This document shows positions 23,150 to 31,546 of a stretch of DNA of 64,000 nucleotides, one piece after another. The notes beneath the pieces are model-generated. The model was not told where the DNA came from. It saw only the letters and a program-made list of their open reading frames with translations, and did no database searches. Source of the DNA: Amycolatopsis tolypomycina (GTDB lineage Bacteria; Actinomycetota; Actinomycetes; Mycobacteriales; Pseudonocardiaceae); contig NZ_FNSO01000004.1 of the NCBI RefSeq assembly GCF_900105945.1, positions 5,704,001-5,768,000 of the forward strand, in the 5' to 3' direction. Every line of letters starts with the position of its first letter. The first letter of the stretch is position 1. The position numbers were made by a program, and so were the translations under genes.

Positions 23150-23983
23150 TCAGGGGCGGGATGCTGCGGGCCAGGCCACGTCGTCGATGGCCAGCCACGG
23201 AGCCCTCGCCAGCTCGGCCGGGGTCAGGCCCGTGATCGCGCGGGTTTCGCGGTTGAGGTGGGGCTGGTCGGCGTAGCCGCTCAAGGCAGCCGCCGTCGCC
23301 GCGGGGTGGCCTGCCGCCAGGAGGCGGGCCGCGTGGTCGAAGCGGACCAGACCCGCCGCGCGCTTGGGCGTGACACCGAGCTGCGCGCGGAAGCGGGACC
23401 ACAGGCGTTTGCGGCTCCAGCCGACCTCCTCGGCCAGCCCGTCGATCCGCACCCGGCCGCGGGCGGCCCGCGTCCGGTGCCACGCCCGGGCCACCTCCGC
23501 CTCCACCCTCGGCGCGGCCGCCAGGCACCGGGCGAGCACGTCCGTCGCGATCGTGAAGCGCTCGTCCCAGGTCGGGGCCGCACGCAGGCGGTCCTCGGTC
23601 CGCCCGGCGTCGCGGCCCCAGACGTCCTCCAGGGTGACGACCGTGCCGGTGAGCTCCGGCGCGGGGAGCACCGCGGCCGCCACCGCCGGGGACAGCCGGA
23701 TCTGGAGGCACACGCCCTCGCGTCCGCCGGTCCGCAGGCGGCCCGGAAGCAGCCCGGCGACGAAGCTGCCGCGCCCGGACGTCCCGCCGGCGTCCCGGAC
23801 GATGCCCCCGGTCTCGCTCAGGTCCAGGATCAGCGTCACGGCCGGGTGTGCGACCATCGCGATCCCGGCGTCCCCGGCGGTCCCGCCGGCCTGCTGGCGG
23901 AACCCGGCCATCGCGACCCCCGGCAGGCGGAGCCGGCGGCGCGGCACGGCGACGTCCACGTCCGCCCACTGCCAGCCGCTCAC
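23150..23983 (-). CDS. AraC-family transcriptional regulator
   Basis: A 277-residue regulator. The N-terminal 160 residues form a sensor domain without a recognised ligand site. The C-terminal pair of helix-turn-helix motifs reads IDGLAEEVGWSRKRLWSRFRAQLG and ATAAALSGYADQPHLNRETRAITGLTPAEL, the AraC/XylS signature with GYADQPHLNRE. It lies 10 bases downstream of an alpha/beta hydrolase gene on the same strand and is probably co-transcribed with it. The target is unknown. Confidence 0.9.
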   Translation of the reverse strand: MSGWQWADVDVAVPRRRLRLPGVAMAGFRQQAGGTAGDAGIAMVAHPAVTLILDLSETGGIVRDAGGTSGRGSFVAGLLPGRLRTGGREGVCLQIRLSPAVAAAVLPAPELTGTVVTLEDVWGRDAGRTEDRLRAAPTWDERFTIATDVLARCLAAAPRVEAEVARAWHRTRAARGRVRIDGLAEEVGWSRKRLWSRFRAQLGVTPKRAAGLVRFDHAARLLAAGHPAATAAALSGYADQPHLNRETRAITGLTPAELARAPWLAIDDVAWPAASRP

Positions 23984-23993
23984 CCTGCCCAGC

Positions 23994-24797
23994 CTAGGCC
24001 GCCGCGAAGCGGAGCAGGAGTTCGCTCGTCGGCTCGGGCGCCTCGAAGAGGGGGATGTGCCCGACGCCGGGCAGCATTTCGACGCGCACCCCCGGCACCA
24101 CGTCGTACTCGTGGGCCGAGCGCGGGTTCCAGCGGGGATCCGCCGCGCCGAAGACGACCAGCACGGGCCGGCCCAGCCCCGCGAGCCGCGCGGGAACGCT
24201 CCGCTCGGCGACGTAAGCCGAGTTCTCCCGCAGGATCTCGCGGAACGTGCGGTAGCCGATGTTCCTCAGCTCGGCGACGGCGTCGTCCGGGACGGCCACC
24301 GGACGCGCGGTCGTCGCGCTGATTCCCTTGCGGATCAACGCATCCGAGCGCAGCCGCCAGAGCAGCGGACCGAGCGGCGGGGCCGACAGGGCCCGGATGA
24401 GCCACGGCTGCGGCAGCAGTGCGCCGAGGCTCGGGCCGGTGCTCACCAACGCCAGCGACCGCACGAGGTCGGGCCGTTGTGCCAGCAGCGACGTCGCGAC
24501 GTAGCCGCCGCTGGAGTGCCCGGCCACCACGACCTGCCGCAGCCCGAGGTCGTCGAGCACCGCCGCCACCCGGGCAGCCTGCCCGGGCACGGCGTACGAC
24601 GGTGCGAGCGGCGACTGGCCGCACCCCGGCAGGTCGACGCGGACGACGTCGTGGCGGCCGGCGAGGAGTCCGGCCACCGGCCCCCAGGAGGCGCCCGAAG
24701 CACCCGATCCGTGGACGAGCAGCACCGGCGGCGCCTCCCGCGGGCCGTCGCGGACGACGTGGATCCCGTGCGCGTGCGTGCTGTTGCGAACGTTCAT
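23994..24797 (-). CDS. Alpha/beta hydrolase
   Basis: A 267-residue hydrolase. The oxyanion loop region is PPVLLVHGSGASGASW, the nucleophile elbow GHSSGG carries Ser, the acid residue is in LVVFGAADPRW, and the histidine is in LPGVGHIPLFEAPE. A cap domain lies between residues about 130 and 200. The substrate is not predictable; relatives cleave esters or C-C bonds of ring-cleavage products. The ATG at 24797 gives MNVRNSTHAHG. It precedes the AraC gene closely, suggesting a small regulated operon. Confidence 0.88.
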   Translation of the reverse strand: MNVRNSTHAHGIHVVRDGPREAPPVLLVHGSGASGASWGPVAGLLAGRHDVVRVDLPGCGQSPLAPSYAVPGQAARVAAVLDDLGLRQVVVAGHSSGGYVATSLLAQRPDLVRSLALVSTGPSLGALLPQPWLIRALSAPPLGPLLWRLRSDALIRKGISATTARPVAVPDDAVAELRNIGYRTFREILRENSAYVAERSVPARLAGLGRPVLVVFGAADPRWNPRSAHEYDVVPGVRVEMLPGVGHIPLFEAPEPTSELLLRFAAA

Positions 24798-24842
24798 GCG
24801 CCGGACGGTAGGCCGCGGCCGCCGCGGCGTCTTGGACGAATG

Positions 24843-25580
24843 TCAGTACTCGTACGGGTCTTTCGGTGCGGAGATCGGTGTCACCGAGGCCGGGGTGAAG
24901 TCCGGGGTGTAGCTGTTGTCCTTCGTGGCCGTGCCCGGGACGACCTGGCCGGTGACCTGGATCCACGCGTCGCTCGCCAGGTGGTCGGCTTCGCCGCCGC
25001 GGAGGCGGACGGTGACCGGGAACGCGTCGGCCGCGCAGCAGCTGATCACCAGGCGGGCCAGCAGGGTGTGGCCTTCGGTGTGCACCACGAAACCGGTCAG
25101 CGAAACCGTGCGGCCGTTGAGCGTGCCCGCGGCGTCCCAGCCCGCGCGGCTGACGAACTCGTTGACCGACAACGGCACCACGTTCCCCGCCGGCAGCGGC
25201 GGGAAGGCCGCCGCGTTGGCCGCCGCCGCGCTCGCCGGGACCCGGGCTTCGGTGCGGATCACCGAATCCGCGCCCAGCGCCGGTGGGGCGACCAGGAACA
25301 CGGCGAGCACCGGCACGAGCAGCAGCCAGGCCGGCCGCGCCGAGTGCGCATGCTCGTGGCCGTCGGAGTCGTCGTGTGGCCCGGCGGTCGCGGCGGCCCG
25401 CGCGGCGAGGAGGTCACGCACGATCGCGACGGCACCCAGCAGCACCATCACCGCCCCACCGGCGATGACCCACGGCTGCTGCGCCGGCTTGACGTACCGC
25501 AGGTAGTCGCCGTTGACCGCGATCTTGACCAGCGCTCCGCCGAGCAGGATCAGCAGGATGTTCTGCGTTTCCCGTTTCAC
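24843..25580 (-). CDS. TIGR03943-family membrane protein (DUF1980, YcgQ-like)
   Basis: A 245-residue protein with two N-terminal membrane segments, a His-rich cytoplasmic loop (HDDSDGHEHAHS), a third membrane segment and an outer C-terminal domain. The domain contains LVISCCAADAFPV, a CC pair conserved in the family. Together with DUF318 permeases such proteins form a two-component membrane system of uncertain substrate. The GTG start overlaps the permease stop (GTGA). The His-rich loop and the nearby zinc regulators suggest metal handling, which is inference. Confidence 0.85.
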   Translation of the reverse strand: MKRETQNILLILLGGALVKIAVNGDYLRYVKPAQQPWVIAGGAVMVLLGAVAIVRDLLAARAAATAGPHDDSDGHEHAHSARPAWLLLVPVLAVFLVAPPALGADSVIRTEARVPASAAAANAAAFPPLPAGNVVPLSVNEFVSRAGWDAAGTLNGRTVSLTGFVVHTEGHTLLARLVISCCAADAFPVTVRLRGGEADHLASDAWIQVTGQVVPGTATKDNSYTPDFTPASVTPISAPKDPYEY

Positions 25581-26590
25581 GCCACCCCCACCAGGAATCC
25601 GGCCCCCAGCGCGCAGGCCACCGCCACCACGAACGTCACCGGCGCGAACCGCACCGCGAACGACCGGCCGAACGTGCCCGCCTGCAGCGCGAACAGCTTC
25701 ACGTCGATCGCCGGGCCCACCACCAGGAACACCAGCTTCGGCAGCAGCGGCAACGCCGTGAGCGACGCCGCGACGAACGCATCGGCCTCGCTGCACAGCG
25801 CCAGCACCACCGCCAGCACCGCCATCACCACCACGCCCAGCACCAGCTGGGTGCCCAGCACCCCGAACCACTTGGCAGGCACCAGCACGTTCAACGCCGA
25901 CGAGATCAGCGCCCCCAGCACGAGGAAACCACCCGCTTCGACCAGGTCCGTGCGCGCCGTCTCGGCGAACACCCGCCAGCGCTGCCCGCCCGCCACGTCC
26001 GGCAGCCGCCGCAGGGCCCGGGCGGTGATCCACTCCAGCTTGCCCCAGCGGGCCCACAGCCAGCCCATCACCATCGCCGTGGCGAGCGAACCCGCGAAGC
26101 GCGCCAGCACCATCTCCGGCTTGCCCGGGAACGCCACCGCGGTGGCCACCAGCACCACCGGGTTCACCGCCGGCGCCGCGAGCAGGAACGTCAGCGCCGC
26201 CGCCGGGGCCACGCCCTGCCCCATCAGCCGCCGGGCCACCGGCACCGACGCGCATTCGCAGCCCGGCAGCGCGACCCCGGCCAGCCCGGCGACGCCGACC
26301 GCCGCGCCCGCCCGGCGTGGCAGTACCTTCTCCAGCACGCGGGCGGGCACGAACGCGGCGATCGCGCCGCTGATCAGCACGCCCAGCACGAGGAACGGCA
26401 GCGCTTGCACGCAGACGGCGACGAACACGGTCGAGCCGGTGCGCAACGCGGGCACGTCGAACACCTGCTGCAGCCAGCCCTGGGCGAGGATCGCGATCAG
26501 CAGGATCGCGCACAGCACTTCGACCGAGCTGATCCGGAACCGGCGGGTGGGCCGGCCGGGCTCGGTTTCGGTGTCGGAAACGATGCTCAC
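25577..26590 (-). CDS. DUF318/ArsP-type permease (YcgR-like)
   Basis: A 337-residue permease with eight or more membrane helices in two halves. The hallmark GVALPGCECASVPVARRLM (residues about 100-120) holds two cysteines in a CEC motif, and the second-half counterpart is LALCSEADAFVAASL. The ArsP branch exports organoarsenicals; other branches are uncharacterised. It is coupled to its TIGR03943 partner. With SmtB-Zur 3 kb away, zinc or another thiophilic metal is a plausible substrate, but no Zur box was recognised upstream. Confidence 0.88.
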   Translation of the reverse strand: MSIVSDTETEPGRPTRRFRISSVEVLCAILLIAILAQGWLQQVFDVPALRTGSTVFVAVCVQALPFLVLGVLISGAIAAFVPARVLEKVLPRRAGAAVGVAGLAGVALPGCECASVPVARRLMGQGVAPAAALTFLLAAPAVNPVVLVATAVAFPGKPEMVLARFAGSLATAMVMGWLWARWGKLEWITARALRRLPDVAGGQRWRVFAETARTDLVEAGGFLVLGALISSALNVLVPAKWFGVLGTQLVLGVVVMAVLAVVLALCSEADAFVAASLTALPLLPKLVFLVVGPAIDVKLFALQAGTFGRSFAVRFAPVTFVVAVACALGAGFLVGVA

Positions 26591-26636
26591 GACCGCGATG
26601 ATGCCAGGACCGTCCGACAGGACGGGACCCGCACGG

Positions 26637-26689
26637 GCCGCGAACGGAGGATCACGGTCGGTTTTGGTACCCGATCCTCCGTTCGCGGC
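26637..26689. terminator. Long hairpin with 17-base perfect arms (family D)
   Basis: GCCGCGAACGGAGGATC (26637-26653) pairs perfectly with GATCCTCCGTTCGCGGC (26673-26689) around a 19-base loop. It lies 22 bases past the stop of the YbjN-like gene and upstream of the DUF318 permease, so it can end the uppS-side transcript. There is no T-run, as is common in actinomycetes. The perfect arms also fit a mobile palindromic repeat. Confidence 0.75.
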
Positions 26690-26710
26690 GGAAAATCCAC
26701 CCCGGACGGG

Positions 26711-27136
26711 TCAGTCGCCGGGCACGATTCCGGGCAGATCGGTCCGCAGCTGCGAGGCCGTCGACACCACGAGCATCAGCAACGTCCCGAGCGCGGCCGC
26801 GTCCAGCCCGGCCGCCGGGAAGGCGTACCGCAGCGTCACGTCGGCGCCGTTGTCCGAATGCCCGACCCCGAGCGTCCCGAACAGCCCCTGCCCGGCCCGC
26901 TCGGCGACGGCGATCGAGAGCGCGGGCGCGTCCGCCAGGTCCCAGCCGACCACGCAGGTCAGGGTGAGCACCGTGAGGCCTTCGCCGAGCCGGGTCGCCT
27001 GGATCACGCACGGGACGCCGCCGTGGGAGAACGTCAGCGCGCCGTCGTCGTCGACGTGCACCTCGAGGTAGCGCTCCAGCGCCTCCCGGGCCCGCGTCAG
27101 CAGCTCCGCGGTCTCGACCGCTTCGGTCGCGCTCAC
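26711..27136 (-). CDS. YbjN-domain protein
   Basis: A 141-residue small protein of the YbjN/type III chaperone-like fold. It has an N-terminal helix ([20 protein letters not shown]), a beta-sheet and a C-terminal helix ending [10 protein letters not shown]. The GTG start overlaps the uppS stop (GTGA). A gene of the same size follows uppS in mycobacteria (Rv2360c), so the pair is conserved. No catalytic motif is seen. YbjN-like domains often act as assembly helpers. Confidence 0.8.
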   Translation of the reverse strand: MSATEAVETAELLTRAREALERYLEVHVDDDGALTFSHGGVPCVIQATRLGEGLTVLTLTCVVGWDLADAPALSIAVAERAGQGLFGTLGVGHSDNGADVTLRYAFPAAGLDAAALGTLLMLVVSTASQLRTDLPGIVPGD

Positions 27137-27948
27137 GAAGAAGCCGCCTGGTCGACGGCGCCGCCGAAGCGGCGATCCCGCTTCGCGAACTCCAGGCAGG
27201 CCCGCCACAGGTGGGTCCGGTCGAAGTCGGGGAACAGCGTGTCCTGGTAGACCATCTCCGCGTAGGCCGACTGCCACAACAGGAAGTTCGACGTCCGCTG
27301 CTCGCCCGAGGGCCGCAGGAACAGGTCCACGTCCGGCATCTCCGGCTGGTAAAGGTACTTCCCGATGGTCTTCTCGTTGACCTTGTCCGGGTTCAGCTTC
27401 CCCGCCGCGACGTCCTGCGCGATCCGCTGCATGGCGTCGCCCAGCTCGGCGCGGCCGCCGTAGTTGACGCACATGGTCATGTTCAGGGCCGTGTTGTGCT
27501 TGGTCTTCTCCTCGGCCGCCTGCAGCTCCTTGATGACCGACGCCCACAGCTTCGGCCGCCGCCCCGCCCAGCGGATGCGCACGCCGATCGAGCCGAGGTA
27601 GTCGACCTGGCGGCGGATGGTGTCGCGGTTGAAGCCCATCAGGAACCGCACCTCTTCGGGGCTGCGCTTCCAGTTCTCCGTCGAGAAGGCGTACACCGAG
27701 AGCCACTTGACGCCGAGCTCGACCGCCCCGCTGGCGACGTCGATCATCACCGCTTCGCCGCGCTTGTGGCCCTCGATCCGCGGCAGGCCGCGCTGGTTGG
27801 CCCAGCGGCCGTTGCCGTCCATGACCAGCGCGACGTGCTTCGGCACCAGCTCGCGCGGGATTTCCGGTGGCTTCGCGCCCGACGGGTGCGGATCCGGGGC
27901 CCGCAGCTCGTATCGCGACGCCTTGTTCTCGCGTCCCCTGCGCAGCAC
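27133..27948 (-). CDS. uppS: Cis-prenyl (polyprenyl) diphosphate synthase
   Basis: A 271-residue enzyme that elongates an allylic diphosphate with isopentenyl units in cis to make the lipid carrier for cell-wall sugars. The catalytic aspartate is in [19 protein letters not shown], followed by GHKRG, the [13 protein letters not shown] segment and the diphosphate-binding [22 protein letters not shown]. The mycobacterial counterpart (Rv2361c) makes decaprenyl diphosphate; chain length cannot be read here. The GTG at 27948 is supported by GGGAGG six bases before it. Confidence 0.96.
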   Translation of the reverse strand: MLRRGRENKASRYELRAPDPHPSGAKPPEIPRELVPKHVALVMDGNGRWANQRGLPRIEGHKRGEAVMIDVASGAVELGVKWLSVYAFSTENWKRSPEEVRFLMGFNRDTIRRQVDYLGSIGVRIRWAGRRPKLWASVIKELQAAEEKTKHNTALNMTMCVNYGGRAELGDAMQRIAQDVAAGKLNPDKVNEKTIGKYLYQPEMPDVDLFLRPSGEQRTSNFLLWQSAYAEMVYQDTLFPDFDRTHLWRACLEFAKRDRRFGGAVDQAASS

Positions 27949-27989
27949 TGCGAGCCTCCCTGGATGGGTGAAACCGGTCGGGCCCGACC

Positions 27990-28748
27990 CTACTGCCCCC
28001 GTACCGCCGACTCCCGGGCACGTCGCTCGACCAGGGGCAGGGAGCGCAGCTGCCGCTCCAGGTGCCACTGCAGGTGCGCCGCGACCAGGCCGCTCGCGTC
28101 GCGGCGGGTGCCGGGCAGGGTCGCCTCGGCCTGCGGCCATTCGCCGTGCAGCAGGGCGGTGAGCAGGTCCAGGACCTCGGGGGCGGGGTGCACGCAGCCG
28201 GCGATCCGGCAGTCGGAGCACATCGAGCCGCCGGCGGCGATGCTGAACGCCGGGTGCGGGCCGGGCAGGCCGCAGCGGGCGCACTCGGTGAGCGCGGGTG
28301 CCCAGCCGGCGTAGGACATCGCGCGGAGCAGGAACGCGTCGAGCACCAGCGACGAATCACGCTGTCCCTCGGCGAGCGCGCGCAGCGCCCCGACGACGAG
28401 GAGGTACAGCTTCAGCACCGGCTCGCCCTCTTCGGCCGAGAGCCGGTCCGCGGTTTCGGCGATCGCGCTGGCCGCGGTGTAGCTCTGGTAGTCGGCGACC
28501 AGCGGCAGCTGGAAGGCGTCGACGGTCTCGACCTGGGTGATCACGTCGAGCGTGCGCCCGGTGTAGAACTGCACGTCGACGTGGCCGAACGGCTCCAGCC
28601 GGGCCCCGAACCGCGACGAGGTGCGCCGCACGCCCTTCGCGACGGCGCGGACCTTGCCGTGCCGCCGGGTCAGCAGGGTGACGATCCGATCGGCCTCACC
28701 GAGCTTGTGCGTGCGCAACACCACCCCGGTGTCGCGGTAGAGGTTCAC
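27990..28748 (-). CDS. recO: DNA repair protein RecO
   Basis: A 252-residue recombination mediator that helps load RecA onto gaps with RecR. The N-terminal OB fold begins [21 protein letters not shown] and [23 protein letters not shown] zinc site follows in the helical domain: CARCG, then CSDCRIAGC. The end ([18 protein letters not shown]) is typical. The start could be the GTG at 28748 or the adjacent GTG at 28751. It lies 41 bases upstream of uppS in the same direction. Confidence 0.96.
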   Translation of the reverse strand: MNLYRDTGVVLRTHKLGEADRIVTLLTRRHGKVRAVAKGVRRTSSRFGARLEPFGHVDVQFYTGRTLDVITQVETVDAFQLPLVADYQSYTAASAIAETADRLSAEEGEPVLKLYLLVVGALRALAEGQRDSSLVLDAFLLRAMSYAGWAPALTECARCGLPGPHPAFSIAAGGSMCSDCRIAGCVHPAPEVLDLLTALLHGEWPQAEATLPGTRRDASGLVAAHLQWHLERQLRSLPLVERRARESAVRGQ

Positions 28749-28810
28749 CACCCCGACATCGTCCCACTTCGGGGTGATGCCGGGGTGGAGCGCCCCGGGG
28801 AAAACGGGTA

Positions 28811-29269
28811 TCAGCAGTAGGAGCCGTAGCAGCTGCTGGCGGCGACGGCCGCGATGATGATCCAGAGGATCGTGAACAGGCAGCCCAGCCCACCGATGAT
28901 GGAAGCGATCAGGCAGAGCGTCTTCGTGGTGCGCGAAGCCTGCTCCGCCATCGCGTAGTTGCCCTGCATCTTGTACGTGCCGACCTCGTTGGACTTCATG
29001 ATCGCGAAGATCGCGAGGATCCAGCAGAGGAAGATGCAGCCGATCGCCCAGCCCTTGTAGTCCTTGATGGCGTTGATGTCGCCACCGCCGGGCATGCCGT
29101 AGCCGGGGGCGCCGAAACCGCCGGTGGGCGGCTGGCCGTACGGCGCGGGCTGCCCGTACGGCGCCGGCTGGCCGTAGGGCGCGGGCATGCCGCCGGACGG
29201 CGGGCCGTAGCCGGGCTGCTGCGGCTGCTGGCCGTAGGGCGGCTGCTGCTGGCCGTAGGGATTGGTCAT
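28811..29269 (-). CDS. CD225/dispanin-like membrane protein 1
   Basis: A 152-residue protein. Residues 1-60 are a disordered tail of PYGQ repeats. The domain follows: a re-entrant first helix with CIFLCWILAIFAIMKSNEV, the cytoplasmic link TYKMQGNYAMAEQASRTTKT, and a second helix. CD225 proteins in animals include the IFITMs; bacterial roles are unknown. It is the nearest gene of the island to recO. Two paralogues and an RDD protein with a similar PYGQ tail lie upstream on the same strand, suggesting a shared membrane complex. Confidence 0.82.
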   Translation of the reverse strand: MTNPYGQQQPPYGQQPQQPGYGPPSGGMPAPYGQPAPYGQPAPYGQPPTGGFGAPGYGMPGGGDINAIKDYKGWAIGCIFLCWILAIFAIMKSNEVGTYKMQGNYAMAEQASRTTKTLCLIASIIGGLGCLFTILWIIIAAVAASSCYGSYC

Positions 29270-29298
29270 GACGTTCTACCCCAACTATTCGTGAACTT

Positions 29299-29318
29299 CC
29301 GCCGGGTGACTCCGGCGG
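29299..29318. terminator. Short GC hairpin between RDD and dispanin genes
   Basis: CCGCCGG (29299-29305) pairs with CCGGCGG (29312-29318) around a 6-base loop, 20 bases past the stop of the RDD gene. It may be a partial terminator or a processing stem. No T-run follows. Confidence 0.5.
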
Positions 29319-29337
29319 TGGTGCGGAAAGGACCGGG

Positions 29338-30534
29338 TCAGCGCTGCTCGTTCGGCGGCTGGCCGAACCGGCCCGGATCGATCTTCTGGGTCGCCTCCGG
29401 CTCCCCCTGGGCTTCGGGACGCAGCATCTGCGTGCGCTCGGCCTGCTCGTCGAAGGCGTTCCCGGCGCCCGGGCGGAGCATCTGGGTGCGCTCCGCCTGT
29501 TCGTCGAAGGCACCCCCACCCGGCGGCGGGGCGAGCGGCTGGCCGGGCTGCTGCCCGAAGCCGCCCGGCTGCGGGGGCTGCGCGGCGAAGCCACCGGAGG
29601 ACGGCTGGCCGAAACCACCCGAGGCGGGCTGCTGCTCGAACCCGCCGGGCGACGGCGGCTGGCCGAACCCGCCCGGCTGCGGCTGGCCGAACCCGCCCGG
29701 CTGCGGCTGGCCGAACCCGCCCGGCTGCGGCTGGCCGAAGCCACCGGGCGCGGGCTGCTGTTGCTGCTCGAAACCGCCGGACTGCGGCTGCTGCGGGAAG
29801 CCACCGGACGCGGGCTGCTGCGGGAAGCCGCCGGAGGGCGGCTGGCCGAACTGACCGGGCTGGCCCGGCTGCTGTCCCGGCGGCGGGAAGCCGCCGGCGA
29901 ACGGCTGCGCGCCGGGCTGGCCCGCGCCGGGCTGGCCGAACGGCGCGGCCGCGGAGTCGTCGGCGTTGACGACGACCGTGCCGATGATCTTGTCGGCGAG
30001 GGTCTGGGACTTGTCGTCCCACAGCGGCCACAGCCAGCCGACGTAGCAGAGGACGTTGTCGACGAAGTGGGCGAGGTCGCGCACGAACGCCGTGCCGGCG
30101 CCGACCGGCTGCCCGGTGTCCTCGCGGACGAGCTTGATCTTCGCGACCTTCTTGCCGAGCGACTGCCCGGTGTTGCCCTGCTGGATCCACCGGTTGTAGA
30201 CGCACCAGCCGATCCAGGCGAGCCCGCCGATCACGGCCAGCATCGAGAAGGCGTCACCGCCGGCGAAGGCGAAGGGGATGAGGATCAGGTACAGCAGGAC
30301 GACCGGGCCGAAGTCGATGAGCCAGCCGAAGGCGCGCTGGCCCCAGCTCGCGTAGTTCCGCGACGGCCCGAAGGGGTTGCCCTGCTGCCCGAACGGCGCC
30401 GGCTGCCCGAACGGCGCCGGCTGCCCGTAGGGCGCGGGCTGGCCGAACGGCGCCTGCCCCGGCTGCGGCTGCCCGAACGGCTGCTGGCCGCCGGGCGGCT
30501 GCCCGAAGGACTGCTGACCGTAGGGATCGGTCAT
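29338..30534 (-). CDS. RDD-family membrane protein with long repetitive tail
   Basis: A 398-residue protein. Residues 1-60 are FGQP/PYGQ repeats. Residues about 62-205 are an RDD domain (NYASWGQRAFGWLIDFGPVV with the Arg and Asp of the name, then NTGQSLGKKVAKIKLV). The tail is disordered, with tandem GGFGQPQP units, then a duplicated AFDEQAERTQMLRP block and EATQKIDP. The threonines (about 350, 368, 382), each followed by Gln and a hydrophobic residue at +3, resemble kinase/FHA sites. The function of RDD domains is poorly known; some relate to ion transport. Confidence 0.85.
   Translation of the reverse strand: MTDPYGQQSFGQPPGGQQPFGQPQPGQAPFGQPAPYGQPAPFGQPAPFGQQGNPFGPSRNYASWGQRAFGWLIDFGPVVLLYLILIPFAFAGGDAFSMLAVIGGLAWIGWCVYNRWIQQGNTGQSLGKKVAKIKLVREDTGQPVGAGTAFVRDLAHFVDNVLCYVGWLWPLWDDKSQTLADKIIGTVVVNADDSAAAPFGQPGAGQPGAQPFAGGFPPPGQQPGQPGQFGQPPSGGFPQQPASGGFPQQPQSGGFEQQQQPAPGGFGQPQPGGFGQPQPGGFGQPQPGGFGQPPSPGGFEQQPASGGFGQPSSGGFAAQPPQPGGFGQQPGQPLAPPPGGGAFDEQAERTQMLRPGAGNAFDEQAERTQMLRPEAQGEPEATQKIDPGRFGQPPNEQR
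29659..29730. repeat. Three perfect 24-base coding repeats in the RDD gene
   Basis: Three identical consecutive 24-base units start at 29659, 29683 and 29707, with partial units on both sides. On the coding strand each gives one GGFGQPQP unit. Perfect DNA identity points to recent slippage or selection for copy number. Confidence 0.85.
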
Positions 30535-30715
30535 TGGGTGTCTTCCCCTCGCTGGTCACTTCCCCGACACGCGGAACGGATCCGCCCTCATCGGTCCGGT
30601 CCGCGGGAGCGTACTCGGTTCACCTTCGGCCGCGCCGCCCAGGCTTCAGCTGTCCGGGTGAATCGCCTGCCGGTCCGACGCGGTGCGCGCCGCCCCGGTT
30701 CCCGGCGGCCGGAGA

Positions 30716-31168
30716 TCAGACGCGCAGGCCGGTGAACGGCGCGAACGGGAGGTTGCGGATGACGAACCAGACGACGAACACGATGGAGAACACCAGCGGC
30801 GTCCACCGCCAGTGGAGCCAGCTGTCCAGCGCGCGGCCGCGCAGGCGCCCGAGCGTCCACGCGGCGATGCTCCACACCATCAGCAGCACGACGACGAACG
30901 ACACGGCGTTGTAGTGCAGGGCCGCGGGAATGTCGCCGTGCATCAGGCTGTACGCCATCCGCATGCCGCCGCACCCCGGGCAGTCGATGCCGAGCAGCGC
31001 CTTCGTCGGGCAGACGGGCAGGAACCCGCCCGGCGTCGTCGGGTCGCCGACCCAGACCGCGACGCAGCACGCGCCGAGCCCGGCGACCACGGCCATCGGC
31101 GCGCCGAGGGCACGCAGCGTGGCCTTGGTGCCGCGGGCGGGGTATCCCGTGTAGACGGTCGTGGTCAC
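30716..31168 (-). CDS. DUF2752 membrane protein
   Basis: A 150-residue protein with three or four membrane helices. The family signature CPTKALLGIDCPGCGGMRM is complete, including the CPGCGG motif, and is followed by an amphipathic stretch (AYSLMHGDIPAALHYNAVSF). DUF2752 proteins are of unknown function. The GTG start overlaps the stop of a CD225-like gene (GTGA), so the two are translated together. I recall this pairing of DUF2752 with CD225 proteins from other actinomycetes, which suggests a joint function. Confidence 0.85.
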   Translation of the reverse strand: MTTTVYTGYPARGTKATLRALGAPMAVVAGLGACCVAVWVGDPTTPGGFLPVCPTKALLGIDCPGCGGMRMAYSLMHGDIPAALHYNAVSFVVVLLMVWSIAAWTLGRLRGRALDSWLHWRWTPLVFSIVFVVWFVIRNLPFAPFTGLRV

Positions 31169-31518
31169 GGTGTCAGCCGGCTCGAGTTCGCACCGACGAA
31201 CACGATCATCACGACGATGAAGATGACGTAGAGCAGCAGGAGGATCCCGGTCGTGATGGCCGACCACATCGCCCACTTGCGGGCGTCGGCGGCGGCCTTC
31301 TGCGCCTCGGCGTGGGCGCCCTGGAACCAGAGCGACTGCACCTGGCTGGACTTCACGATCGCGACCACGCCCAGGGGCAGGCAACAGAGCACGGTGCTCA
31401 GGATCGCCCACACCATGTTGTTGTCCGGCGGCGGCCCGTAGGGGTTCGGCGGCGGGTAACCGTAGCCGTAGCTGGGCCCGCCCGGGGGCGGGTACGGCGG
31501 TGGGTACTGGTCGGTCAC
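31165..31518 (-). CDS. CD225/dispanin-like membrane protein 2
   Basis: A 117-residue member of the same family: a proline/tyrosine-rich N-terminus (YPPP and NPYGPPP), then the domain NNMVWAILSTVLCCLPLGVV, the link VAIVKSSQVQSLWFQGAHAEA, AADARKWAMWSAI, and a long second helix. CCLPLG is the typical cysteine motif at the membrane edge, which is palmitoylated in animal IFITMs. The GTG at 31518 is supported by AAGGA five bases before it. It is coupled to the DUF2752 gene. Confidence 0.88.
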   Translation of the reverse strand: MTDQYPPPYPPPGGPSYGYGYPPPNPYGPPPDNNMVWAILSTVLCCLPLGVVAIVKSSQVQSLWFQGAHAEAQKAAADARKWAMWSAITTGILLLLYVIFIVVMIVFVGANSSRLTP

Positions 31519-31546
31519 CGGGATCCTTCCTGCTGCTCGGGCTACC

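Noticed and set aside
23364..27071. A 1235-codon open frame on the plus strand
   Set aside because: It runs antisense through the AraC, hydrolase, TIGR03943 and permease genes, is rich in Arg/Pro/Ala/Ser, and has no domain. It is the usual effect of high third-position GC.
29338..30534. RDD protein tail as a PE/PPE or collagen-like protein
   Set aside because: The repeats are Gly/Gln/Pro without the PE or PPE motif or a strict Gly-X-Y triplet, and an RDD domain precedes them.
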